DNA from: an uncultured Cohaesibacter sp.
GTDB taxonomy: Bacteria; Pseudomonadota; Alphaproteobacteria; Rhizobiales; Cohaesibacteraceae
Reading direction: 5' to 3'
DNA: 64,000 bases
NCBI RefSeq assembly: GCF_963662805.1
Contig: NZ_OY759859.1
Coordinates: forward strand, 62,001-126,000
Part shown: one piece after another, positions 17,700 to 25,989 of the stretch
Numbering within the stretch: position 1 is the first letter of the stretch
Layout of the letters: each line of letters starts with the position of its first letter
Program-made: the position numbers and the translations under genes
Notes under the pieces: model-generated
What the model saw: the letters and a program-made list of their open reading frames with translations, nothing else
The model's database searches: none
Told to the model about the DNA's origin: nothing

Positions 17700-18869
17700 T
17701 TGCAGTCCTTGTTGCCTCCCAAAATCCAGCAGCCTTGCACCTCCCTACGCCCATTTTGCGTAAGCCCTCCCGTATCTTTTTTCAGGACGAGTTCTTTGTC
17801 GACGCCACACATAAACAAGCTGATTGCCAATCATCGACGCGAGGCCCTCTATGCCTTCCTGCTCATCTGTCTGGCTCTGGTGCTTGGGACCATCTCGATT
17901 GGCATCGGACCGGTTTACATCGACCCACTGACCGTACTGACTGTCGTTGTCCAACATTTGACCAATGCAGACCCGGGGCAGGATTACTCATGGGCCTTTG
18001 ATGCCATTGTCTGGACGTCCCGTGCTCCCCGCATTCTGATGGCCTTGGCGGTTGGCGCAACGCTGGCCGTCTGTGGCACGGCCATCCAGTCAATGGTTCG
18101 CAACCCGTTGGCAGACCCATTTGTGCTGGGGATCAGCTCGGGGGCGTCCACGGGAGCCGCCTTTGCCATCACGATCTGGGGCACTGCAGCGAGCAGTGCG
18201 ATCACACTTTCTGGCTTTGCCTTTCTGGGTGCTCTATTTGCCATGATGCTCGTTCTGGTCATTGGCGGACGGTCTGGCGGCAATGATCCCTTGCGGCTGA
18301 TCATGGTCGGCATCGCCATCGGCTATGCCATGAATGCGGCCACCGGCTTTCTGATCTTTGCCTCGGATTCCCCGGAAGCCAGCCGTTCGGTGATGTTCTG
18401 GATGATGGGTTCTCTTGCCAACACCCACTGGGAAATGGCTCTCGCCTGCATCCTTGTGGCCCTTGCGACGATCTTTCTGCTCCAAATTGCAGCGCGGCAT
18501 CTGGACGCGATGGCGTCGGGTGATGACACCGCTCTAGCAATCGGAATCCGGCCTGAACGGGTGCGGCTTTATGTGATGATCATCGTGTCGCTGAGTGTGG
18601 GTGTGATGGTCGCCGGGTCTGGCATCATCGGGTTCGTTGGTCTCGTCTCTCCCCACATCGGACGCATTCTGATCGGATCGCGTCACCGCATCCTGATCCC
18701 GGCCTCAGCCGGCATCGGCGCGGTCTTCCTCGTTATTGCCGACATTGGAGCGCGAACCCTCTTTCCCCCTCAGGAACTGGCCATCGGTGTTGTGACTGGC
18801 GTCACAGGGGCACCTTTCCTGATTTTCCTTCTAAGCCGGATGCGCCGACGCTTCTCGGCCACACCCTGA
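17700..18869 (+). CDS. FecCD/BtuC-family ABC permease (riboswitch 2 operon)
   Basis: An inner-membrane permease of the siderophore/cobalamin class with about ten membrane segments. Family landmarks are RAPRILMALAVGATLAVCGTAIQ, NPLADPFVLGISSGAS and GFVGLVSPHIGRILIG (as regions). The start is uncertain: no early ATG exists. TTG at 17700 gives 389 residues; TTG at 17796, with AGGA about 9 bases upstream, gives a more usual N-terminus. The cargo is likely cobalamin, a corrinoid or a cobalt complex because of the riboswitch. It is followed after 29 bases by the binding protein. Confidence 0.9.
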   Translation: MQSLLPPKIQQPCTSLRPFCVSPPVSFFRTSSLSTPHINKLIANHRREALYAFLLICLALVLGTISIGIGPVYIDPLTVLTVVVQHLTNADPGQDYSWAFDAIVWTSRAPRILMALAVGATLAVCGTAIQSMVRNPLADPFVLGISSGASTGAAFAITIWGTAASSAITLSGFAFLGALFAMMLVLVIGGRSGGNDPLRLIMVGIAIGYAMNAATGFLIFASDSPEASRSVMFWMMGSLANTHWEMALACILVALATIFLLQIAARHLDAMASGDDTALAIGIRPERVRLYVMIIVSLSVGVMVAGSGIIGFVGLVSPHIGRILIGSRHRILIPASAGIGAVFLVIADIGARTLFPPQELAIGVVTGVTGAPFLIFLLSRMRRRFSATP

Positions 18870-18898
18870 ACCACCCGATCCAATGAGAGGAGACGAAC

Positions 18899-19876
18899 AT
18901 GACCCCCAATAAGATCGCTGCATTATGCGGTCTCGCCTTGATTGCTTTCTCAGGCAGCTTTGCGGCCCCTGCTAGGGCAGATGACTTCCCCTACAGTTTT
19001 GACAATTGTGGCTCAGAGGTCACCATCAAGGCCGAACCGAAGCACATCCTTCTGGTCAACAACAGCGTGCTTCCGATCCTGAACTCACTTGATGCGCTTG
19101 ACTTGTTGGTCGGACGAACCGCAGATCCCATCGAAGGCATTTATGCCGACGAAATCGTCAAGAAATTCCAGACAGTCCCCCTCCTGTCCAAGGCGAGGAA
19201 CAGCACCGGTGGCTCGGTCATCTCTCTGGAGGCTATCTTGTCAACGCAGCCTGATCTGGTTCTGGCTCCGGAAAATGCAGCCGACCGGGAACTGTTGGCA
19301 AAAAGCGGTGTCCCTCTGATCTGTCCGCCAGCTTACTGCACAGACACATCCAAGATTCCGGCCGGACGCGCCACCTTCGATCTGGTCTATGATGTGATGC
19401 TTACCTATGGTCGGGCTCTTGGGCGCTCCGAGCTGGCTGAGAAAAAGATTGCAGAGCTGAAGGCAAGCGTGGAAGCTCTCGCTCCTGAGAAGCCGGGCGT
19501 GAACGGGACTGCCGTCGCTCTCTATGCCACAGCAGGGGGTAAGGTTCTTTACCCTTATGGAGCGCAAAGCATGGTCACGCCGGTGTTCGAGGCAGCAGGG
19601 CTGACGAATGTGTATGGCGATACGGATGAGCGCGTTTTCGAAGGCAGCGTTGAAGATCTCATTGCCAAGGATCCTGAAACAATCGTGATGCTCTATTCCT
19701 TCGGGGCTCCCGAGGATGCAACGAAAACGCTCAAGATGATCCCGGCGCTGGCTGGCCTTAAAGCCGTGCGCAATGACCGGGTGATCGCCTTCCCGTTCCC
19801 CTATACCGATCCTCCGACCCCTCTGTCGGTCAAAGGTGTCTCTGTTCTGCTTGAAAAGCTCAAAGAGCTGCAATGA
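18899..19876 (+). CDS. Periplasmic substrate-binding protein, BtuF/FecB class
   Basis: A 325-residue helical-backbone (class III) binding protein. A signal peptide spans residues 1-27 (cleavage after APARA). The N-terminal lobe begins with FDNCGSEVTIKAEPKHILLVNN, similar in layout to the paralogue at 21975, and the second lobe holds the VYGDTDERVFEGSVEDLIAKDPETIVML stretch (region). It sits between the permease and the ATPase, whose gene overlaps it by 4 bases. It presumably binds cobalamin, a corrinoid or a cobalt chelate in the periplasm. Confidence 0.9.
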   Translation: MTPNKIAALCGLALIAFSGSFAAPARADDFPYSFDNCGSEVTIKAEPKHILLVNNSVLPILNSLDALDLLVGRTADPIEGIYADEIVKKFQTVPLLSKARNSTGGSVISLEAILSTQPDLVLAPENAADRELLAKSGVPLICPPAYCTDTSKIPAGRATFDLVYDVMLTYGRALGRSELAEKKIAELKASVEALAPEKPGVNGTAVALYATAGGKVLYPYGAQSMVTPVFEAAGLTNVYGDTDERVFEGSVEDLIAKDPETIVMLYSFGAPEDATKTLKMIPALAGLKAVRNDRVIAFPFPYTDPPTPLSVKGVSVLLEKLKELQ

Positions 19877-20664
19877 TCAGCGCCCGAAATCTGCATTGCA
19901 GCCGTGACGGGAACGTCATCCTCGACGCTGTCGATCTTGACGTGCCCAACGGTGAGACGGTTGGGCTAGTAGGGCCGAACGGCAGCGGCAAGACGACGCT
20001 GCTGCGTCTTCTCTATGGGGCATGTACTCCCGATGAGGGAACGATCCTGCTCGATGGAACAGATGTCAGGCAGTTCAAACAAGGTCAGTTGGCACGGCGC
20101 ATTGCGGTCGTGCCGCAAGAACGACCCGCGACCTACAGTCAGACGCTGGCAGACATGGTCATGCTGGGGCGGATGCCCCATCAGGGTTTGATCAGCCCTC
20201 ACAAGACATCCGACTATCAAGCCGTGGTTGAGGCTCTGGAAGAGGTCGGATTGTTGGCCCTTGCCGAACGTCACATCAACTCGCTGTCAGGGGGCGAAAT
20301 GCAGCGCGCCCTGATCGCCAGAGCCCTGTGTCAGCAAGTCGATCACCTGCTGCTCGACGAGCCGACCAATCACCTCGATCTGCGCTACCAGCTCGATGTC
20401 CTTGCCATGATCCGCGATCTCCCCGGAACAAAGGTCGTCGTGTTGCATGACCTCAATCTGGCAGCCCGCTTTTGTGACCGGATCGCAGTTATGGACAACG
20501 GTCGCATCGTGGCAACGGGTCAACCGGATCGCGTTCTGCGCGGGGATCTCATCCAATCCGTCTATCAGGTCTCGATGGTTCGCCTTCACGCCCCCGGAGG
20601 ACAGATCCATCTTTCTTTTGACAGGCTTTCTCAAGCCTCAACACTTATGGAGCTTCAATCATGA
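19873..20664 (+). CDS. ABC transporter ATPase, FecE/BtuD class (riboswitch 2 operon)
   Basis: A 263-residue cytosolic ATPase with Walker A GPNGSGKTT (about residues 35-43), signature LSGGEMQRALIARAL, Walker B HLLLDEPTNHLD and the switch His in VVVLHDLNLAARF. It energises the permease two genes upstream. Start and stop overlap the neighbouring genes by 4 bases each (ATGA), giving tight translational coupling with both the binding protein and the methyltransferase. Confidence 0.94.
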   Translation: MISARNLHCSRDGNVILDAVDLDVPNGETVGLVGPNGSGKTTLLRLLYGACTPDEGTILLDGTDVRQFKQGQLARRIAVVPQERPATYSQTLADMVMLGRMPHQGLISPHKTSDYQAVVEALEEVGLLALAERHINSLSGGEMQRALIARALCQQVDHLLLDEPTNHLDLRYQLDVLAMIRDLPGTKVVVLHDLNLAARFCDRIAVMDNGRIVATGQPDRVLRGDLIQSVYQVSMVRLHAPGGQIHLSFDRLSQASTLMELQS

Positions 20665-21449
20665 CCGAAACAACAGGCCCGGTTCCTTCAGAACGGATCG
20701 ATCTGGCGCAATCTCTACTCCTGCGCTGGGATGCACAGCAGACCGGGTTTATCCGTCATCGAGACTTGCGGTTCGAGGCCATGGTCACCGTTATCCGGAA
20801 CATTTGCCCGAACAAGAAACCGCGCATTCTCGATCTTGCCTGCGGTCCGGGATCGCTCATTGGGTTGCTGCTGAAATCCATTCCGGACATCGAGATAATT
20901 GGCGTCGACAAGGATCCTCTTCTTATTACCATCGCGAAGGATATCTTTGGCGATGAGGATCGCGTCACCCTTCTGGAGGCGGATCTCGATGCTCCAAGCT
21001 GGCTGGACGAGATTTCAGGCGAGTTTGACGCTGTGGTCAGCACGACGGCCCTGCATTGGTTGGAGCCACACATCCTCTCGCGGGTCTATTTCGAGATCGC
21101 CGATCTGATCCGTCCGGGCGGCGTCTTCATGAATGGCGACCACCTGCAATATGATGAGCACTCCCAATCCACCTTCAAGGCGATTGCCAAACAAGACGAC
21201 AAGGATGCGCAATCGGCCTCCTTCGATCATGGCGTCGACAATTGGGAGCAATGGTGGGACGTCGCCGAAGCAGTCCCCGACTATGCTTGTGCCGTTACCA
21301 GAAGAAAAGTCATCTGGGAGAACAAAAACACTGCAATGCCCAAAGTGACACTGGGGTACCATCTCGAAACCCTTCGCAGCGCGGGCTTTTCACAAACCGG
21401 GACCGTCTGGCAATATCTGGACGATTATGTCCTCGCGGCCTTTCGATAG
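20661..21449 (+). CDS. Class I SAM-dependent methyltransferase in a B12-riboswitch operon
   Basis: A 262-residue soluble methyltransferase. Motif I is RILDLACGPGSLIGLLL (about residues 53-69), an acidic ribose-binding Asp follows in IIGVDKDPLL, and motif IV is FDAVVSTTALHWLEP. It overlaps the ATPase gene by 4 bases and is therefore co-translated with a complete BtuCDF-like importer. The substrate is unknown. It might modify the imported corrinoid or chelator, or a precursor. The sequence offers no substrate clue beyond context. A second methyltransferase borders the other importer (25018-25713). Confidence 0.9.
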   Translation: MTETTGPVPSERIDLAQSLLLRWDAQQTGFIRHRDLRFEAMVTVIRNICPNKKPRILDLACGPGSLIGLLLKSIPDIEIIGVDKDPLLITIAKDIFGDEDRVTLLEADLDAPSWLDEISGEFDAVVSTTALHWLEPHILSRVYFEIADLIRPGGVFMNGDHLQYDEHSQSTFKAIAKQDDKDAQSASFDHGVDNWEQWWDVAEAVPDYACAVTRRKVIWENKNTAMPKVTLGYHLETLRSAGFSQTGTVWQYLDDYVLAAFR

Positions 21450-21567
21450 GTTTTGAATGCAAAACCGAACTGCCACATTGCGCCTTTTCGTCGCTTTGTG
21501 GCAGCTCGTTACCCACTCAAAAACTGGGTTGGTCACCTCGCAGCTTGTGTGTCTCGAACGCCTTTGT

Positions 21568-21762
21568 TAGGGTGCCCGAGCATGTGGTTCCGCAAGTAGA
21601 AGCGGATCAAAAGGGAACCCGGTGCGGATTACCCAAAAGGGGCCAAATCCGGGGCTGCCCTCGCAACTGTAAACGGCGAGCAAACCTTCATTGCCACTGG
21701 GATCGTTGGATGCTGGGAAGGGAAGGAACGCGCATGAGCCGTGAGCCAGGAGACCTGCCACA
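21568..21762 (+). ncRNA. Cobalamin riboswitch 3
   Basis: Core elements in order: GGTGCCCGAGCATG at the 5' end, AAAAGGGAACCCGGTGCGG, GGCTGCCCTCGCAACTGTAAAC, GCCACTGGGA, and the B12 box GAGCCAGGAGACCTGCC ending at 21759. It lies about 210 bases upstream of the second BtuF-like gene. It begins about 120 bases past the methyltransferase stop, so the two operons are controlled separately. Confidence 0.95.
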
Positions 21763-21974
21763 GCATCAAACCACGCAAACCGGACGAGGGAATCCGGCAA
21801 GAGAATAATTTGGTACAGACCAACCCGAGTTTCAGCACTCTGTAAGATGCCGTCTATCTGGATAGAACAGGGTGCCATACCACTGTTTCTCATCCAGTTT
21901 CAGCCTCTTGGCCTCGTTCCATTTTTCTTTGCCAGATTCAAGGTCTCAATCTCCGTTGACTTTGGATATCAAAC

Positions 21975-22976
21975 ATGACTTTCACATCTCAAACCAGATA
22001 CGTCCTCGCTTTGAGCGCAGCCCTGCTGACATCTGTCACTTTTAGCGCTGCGTCTTGGGCAGAGGACACGCAATACCCTGTCACGATCGAGAATTGTGGC
22101 TATGAGACGACCTTCGATGCCGCACCGACCCATGCAGTTACCTTGAGCAACAACGCCACAGAACTGATGCTTGCACTGGGCCTTGAGGATCACATGGCCG
22201 GGACATCCTACATGGCCAATCTGACGATCAGTCCCGAATATGCGGAGGCCTATAAAAAGGTGCCAATCCTGTCACCGCTCGTGGCGACCACAGAGCAGTT
22301 GATCGATGCCGAGGCCGACTTTGTTTATGCCGGTTATCCCGACGGCTTCAGCAAGAAGCGTCACTCACGGGAGCAGCTTCAGGATCTGGGCATGAAAACC
22401 CACATGAACACCGAAGGCTGCAATCTGGGTGAATATGGCTTCGAGGAGCTCTATGCGGAGATCCGCACCATTGCCAAGATTTTCAATGTCAATGACCGTG
22501 GGGAAGCGCTGATTGGAGACCTTTCTGCTCGCGTTTCAGACGTAGAAGAGAAGCTCAAAAATGTCGAGCCCATACCCGTCTTCCTTTTCAATGGCGGGGA
22601 GTCGGCTCCAAACGCAGTGCTGGGCAACACCATGCATTCCACCGTCGTTGAACTCGCCAAGGGCAAGAACATCTTTGGTGACATGCCCAAACGCTATGGA
22701 ACCGTCTCTTGGGAGCAAATCGCGGAACGCAACCCGACCTTCATTGACGTTTTTTATTCCGGCACTGCAAGTGGCAAGGTCGTCGACAATCCGACCAAGG
22801 ATCTGGGGGACGTTCGCATCAGTATCCTGAAATCCAATCCGACCATTGCCGAAACAACGGCGATCAAACAGGACAATTTCGTCATGATTGACTCGGTCAT
22901 GGGCCAGCCCGGCCCAAGCTCTGTCCATGCACTGGAGCGTCTTGCCAAGGCCTTCCACCCCGAAGCCTTCAAATAG
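21975..22976 (+). CDS. Periplasmic substrate-binding protein, BtuF/FecB class (riboswitch 3 operon)
   Basis: A 333-residue class III binding protein with a signal peptide at residues 1-29 (cleavage near ASWAED). The mature N-terminus VTIENCGYETTFDAAPTHAV resembles the paralogue at 18899 (FDNCGSEV). Later regions include TYMANL-like SYMANLTISPEYAEAY, TEQLIDAEADFVYAGYPDG and GTVSWEQIAERNPTFIDVFY (regions). It is the first gene after the third cobalamin riboswitch. Ligand likely a corrinoid or cobalt complex; other ferric-siderophore-like ligands cannot be excluded from sequence alone. Confidence 0.9.
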   Translation: MTFTSQTRYVLALSAALLTSVTFSAASWAEDTQYPVTIENCGYETTFDAAPTHAVTLSNNATELMLALGLEDHMAGTSYMANLTISPEYAEAYKKVPILSPLVATTEQLIDAEADFVYAGYPDGFSKKRHSREQLQDLGMKTHMNTEGCNLGEYGFEELYAEIRTIAKIFNVNDRGEALIGDLSARVSDVEEKLKNVEPIPVFLFNGGESAPNAVLGNTMHSTVVELAKGKNIFGDMPKRYGTVSWEQIAERNPTFIDVFYSGTASGKVVDNPTKDLGDVRISILKSNPTIAETTAIKQDNFVMIDSVMGQPGPSSVHALERLAKAFHPEAFK

Positions 22977-23033
22977 AGTCAAGAACGGAGGTGGCTTTTC
23001 TCTGAGCCATCGCCGTTCCTTCAAGAGCACACC

Positions 23034-24215
23034 ATGCCATTCCTCCAATCTCAAGATACGCCCGAGACTGATCGACAAGCACACTTGATCGCAGCGCTGC
23101 AAACACCGGCATCCGCATCTCATGCTGTGGCGAAAGACAGGTCTTCTTCTGATCAAGGAGAGCGACGTACGATTGCACGCCGCAGATACCTTCTCGTCCT
23201 TGCGGGCCTGTGTCTCTTGCTGGGCCTCATGTCGCTGGCGGGTCTGATGCTCGGTTCCGTTCATATCCCGGCCACGACAGCAGTCAAAATTCTGGCCAAT
23301 GCGCTTCTGGGCGACGGCGTGATCGCGCCGGACTGGCGTCATGCACACGAAGTCATCGTCATCCAGTCCCGCGTGCCACGGGTCATTCTGGCAGCGATTG
23401 TCGGGGGTAGTCTTGGGGCGACCGGCATGACCATTCAGGCCATTGTGCGCAATCCTCTCGCTGGCCCAAGCATCCTGGGGGTATCGTCTGGCGCCGCGAC
23501 AGGAGCGGTGATCGTCATGCGCTGGGGTCTGATTGGCTTTGGCGTCTTCACCCTCCACATATCCGCCTTTCTGGGCGGGCTGATCACTTTGGCGATTGTT
23601 TTCTGGGTCGCCAGAACGGGCGGGCAGATCACGCCCACGCGCCTTGTTCTGGCAGGCGTCGCCATGAGCGCCATCCTCTCGGCATTGACCAGCCTCATCG
23701 TCCTGACATCGCCAGACCCACAGTTGGCCTCGCGGGTTCTGTTCTGGACATTGGGGGGCTTTGGCACGGCGCAATGGAAGCTTCTGCCGCTGCCAACCAT
23801 CACGCTGTTCATCGGCCTCATCATCATGCTGTTGCAGGCAAGACGCCTCAATCTGCTTTTGGCGGGAGATGAGAGCGCCATTGCTCTTGGCCTCGATGTC
23901 GCTCGGTTTCGGAAATTGATGTTTCTGCTGACGGCCGCCTTGACGGGCATCATGGTGTCGTTGGCCGGTGTTATCAGCTTCGTCGGTCTGGTCATGCCAC
24001 ACATCGTCCGGTTTCTGGTCGGGGCAGACCATCGGCGTTCCTTGATCGCGGTAACCTTACTGGGGGCAAGCTTCACCGTGGCCGCAGACCTTCTCGCCCG
24101 CACCATCATTTCACCTCTGGAACTGCCGGTGGGCATCGTCACCTCTCTGGTGGGCGGGCCCTTCTTCATCTGGTTGTTGCGTCGGGATGCAAGATCGCAA
24201 GGATTGCCGAAATGA
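23034..24215 (+). CDS. FecCD/BtuC-family ABC permease (riboswitch 3 operon)
   Basis: A 393-residue inner-membrane permease with about ten membrane segments and an unusually long polar N-terminal extension (about 45 residues) before the first. Landmarks are SRVPRVILAAIVGGSLGATGMT, NPLAGPSILGVSSGAATG and SFVGLVMPHIVRFLVGADHR (regions). It lies 57 bases after the binding-protein gene and overlaps the ATPase gene by 4 bases. It is paralogous to the permease at 17700, which suggests duplication or parallel recruitment of two B12-controlled importers. Confidence 0.93.
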   Translation: MPFLQSQDTPETDRQAHLIAALQTPASASHAVAKDRSSSDQGERRTIARRRYLLVLAGLCLLLGLMSLAGLMLGSVHIPATTAVKILANALLGDGVIAPDWRHAHEVIVIQSRVPRVILAAIVGGSLGATGMTIQAIVRNPLAGPSILGVSSGAATGAVIVMRWGLIGFGVFTLHISAFLGGLITLAIVFWVARTGGQITPTRLVLAGVAMSAILSALTSLIVLTSPDPQLASRVLFWTLGGFGTAQWKLLPLPTITLFIGLIIMLLQARRLNLLLAGDESAIALGLDVARFRKLMFLLTAALTGIMVSLAGVISFVGLVMPHIVRFLVGADHRRSLIAVTLLGASFTVAADLLARTIISPLELPVGIVTSLVGGPFFIWLLRRDARSQGLPK

Positions 24216-24985
24216 CAATTGAACCCGGCACTCTGACGATGGATTCCGTCACCTACAAGGTCGGAAACGTCAAGCTCGTGGACAATGTCTCGCTTGACGT
24301 TTCGGCAGGCGAAATCGTCGGCATTCTTGGTCCCAATGGGGCCGGTAAGTCGTCGCTGCTTGGAACCATCTATCACCTCAACCGCCCCTCAACGGGGACT
24401 ATCAGGGTCAACAACAAGGATGTCTGGCAGCAATCAACCGAATGGGTTGCACAGAACATCGGTGCGGTTTTGCAAGACATGCCGACCGACTTTCCCCTGA
24501 CGACAAGGGACATCATCGCGATGGGGCGCTCCGCTCACAAGCGTTTGCTCTCTGCCGATACGCCTCATGACCATATGCTCATCGACAGTGCGATCGAACT
24601 GCTCAATCTCGGGGCGTTGCAAGACCGGTCCTTCTCGACCCTGTCGGGAGGAGAGCGCCAACGGGCCCTTTTGGCTCGAACGCTCGTGCAGCAACCGCGC
24701 GTCCTTGTGCTTGACGAGCCGACCAACCATCTCGATATCCACCATCAGCTTCAGTTGCTGCAGCTCGTGAAATCCCTGAAGACAACCGTCATTGCAGCTC
24801 TGCATGATCTCAATCTCGCCGCTAATTTCTGTGATCGATTGTGCATCCTGAACAAGGGTCAGTTGGTGGCGTCAGGGACACCCGAAACCGTGCTGACCAA
24901 AGAGCTCTTGCGCGACATCTATCGGATCGACGTCACAATCGACAGGCATCCGGCGACGGGGCAGCTCTGGATCTTTCCCTACTGA
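24212..24985 (+). CDS. ABC transporter ATPase, FecE/BtuD class (riboswitch 3 operon)
   Basis: A 257-residue ATPase with Walker A GPNGAGKSS, signature LSGGERQRALLARTL, Walker B VLVLDEPTNHLD and switch His in VIAALHDLNLAANF. It overlaps the permease gene by 4 bases. It ends 32 bases from the end of the convergent methyltransferase gene on the opposite strand. One could imagine it also serving the ATPase-less transporter at 12758-15926, but Opp-type permeases normally pair with a different ATPase subclass. Confidence 0.94.
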   Translation: MTIEPGTLTMDSVTYKVGNVKLVDNVSLDVSAGEIVGILGPNGAGKSSLLGTIYHLNRPSTGTIRVNNKDVWQQSTEWVAQNIGAVLQDMPTDFPLTTRDIIAMGRSAHKRLLSADTPHDHMLIDSAIELLNLGALQDRSFSTLSGGERQRALLARTLVQQPRVLVLDEPTNHLDIHHQLQLLQLVKSLKTTVIAALHDLNLAANFCDRLCILNKGQLVASGTPETVLTKELLRDIYRIDVTIDRHPATGQLWIFPY

Positions 24986-25017
24986 GAACAGAAAACTGCC
25001 CTGTCTAGCAGGCAAGC

Positions 25018-25713
25018 TCAATCGACGACTGTGGGGTGCCAATCAATCAGGCCGACAGAGCAAGGGATATTGTTCCGCATGACCTGATGGACGCGAAAGC
25101 GATGCTCGATTTTCAGCTCGCTCAGAATATCCGAGATCACATGGGCGCGTTCTCGCTCGATGATGGTGTCGCCGATCTTCACTTCAAGAGGATTGGCGTG
25201 AGGACGTCCGATTGTCTGAACCATGATGACCCGCCGTCGGGCCGTGTCATTCAGGCGCTTGAGACATGTCCGCATGTCACGGATGCGATAGACTGCATTG
25301 GCCGTAAACACCACATCCGCAGCTGACACGGTGCAATCCTCCCATCTGGAGGGTAGAAGGTCTGGCATGTCCCCAAGCTCAGCTGGCCACAAACGAGCAA
25401 ACTCCCGGCGCATCGCTGCAGATGGTTCAACACCCGTCCAGGAGGAGACATGCGGATAAAGCCGCTTGGTGAAAGCACCGGTTCCCGGACCGATTTCAAG
25501 CACATCATCGCCCGGCTCGAGCATGTCAACAACCTCAGCGATCAACTCGCCTGCAAGCGCAGCGAGGGGGCTTTTGATATCATAGACTGGCGCAAAATCT
25601 TCCCAGAAGGCCTCTTCGTCGGCATCTCCGGCGGTTCTGTCCAGCTTCGATGCAGAATAGTGCCATGCATCGAGCCAAAACTGGCTCGATGTTTCAGAAT
25701 AGCCATCACTCAT
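25018..25713 (-). CDS. Class I SAM-dependent methyltransferase, convergent to importer operon
   Basis: A soluble methyltransferase of 231 residues from the ATG at 25713, which has GGAAGG about 11 bases upstream; the frame is open to 25797 but the longer form lacks a site. Motif I is DDVLEIGPGTGAFTKRL, followed by WTGVEPSAAM; the N-terminal EEAFWEDFAPVYD is typical of small-molecule methyltransferases. It is convergent with the third-riboswitch operon and so not directly riboswitch-controlled. It is not closely similar to the methyltransferase at 20661, so its pairing with this importer may be independent. Substrate unknown. Confidence 0.85.
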   Translation of the reverse strand: MSDGYSETSSQFWLDAWHYSASKLDRTAGDADEEAFWEDFAPVYDIKSPLAALAGELIAEVVDMLEPGDDVLEIGPGTGAFTKRLYPHVSSWTGVEPSAAMRREFARLWPAELGDMPDLLPSRWEDCTVSAADVVFTANAVYRIRDMRTCLKRLNDTARRRVIMVQTIGRPHANPLEVKIGDTIIERERAHVISDILSELKIEHRFRVHQVMRNNIPCSVGLIDWHPTVVD

Positions 25714-25989
25714 GATCAATGAACCTTCCAACTCAACTGGGTTTGGCACCACCCAAATTGCGCGCGCCCTATAGATGTAGCCCCATGGAGGGCTCACAGT
25801 CGACGCAAATTCTCAAATTATTAAAACGATGAGTAATTCAATCAAGTTGAACACAATAAATTCGCGCAGAATGAGAGCCCACTCTTCTCAACCGAGAAGT
25901 ACGAGGTCGCTCTTTGTTGCACTTCGCTTGAACGGCAGCAATCGGGAAGCGAGCGTGCCGGATATGTTCTTCAGCGAATGACCGATAGT

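Noticed and set aside
19241..19873. A 210-codon minus-strand frame
   Set aside because: It is the shadow of the BtuF-like gene on the plus strand and shows no signal or domain.
22536..24032. A 498-codon minus-strand frame across the third-riboswitch operon
   Set aside because: It is antisense to a clear binding-protein and permease pair, has low-complexity Gln/Arg/Asp-rich sequence and no family features.
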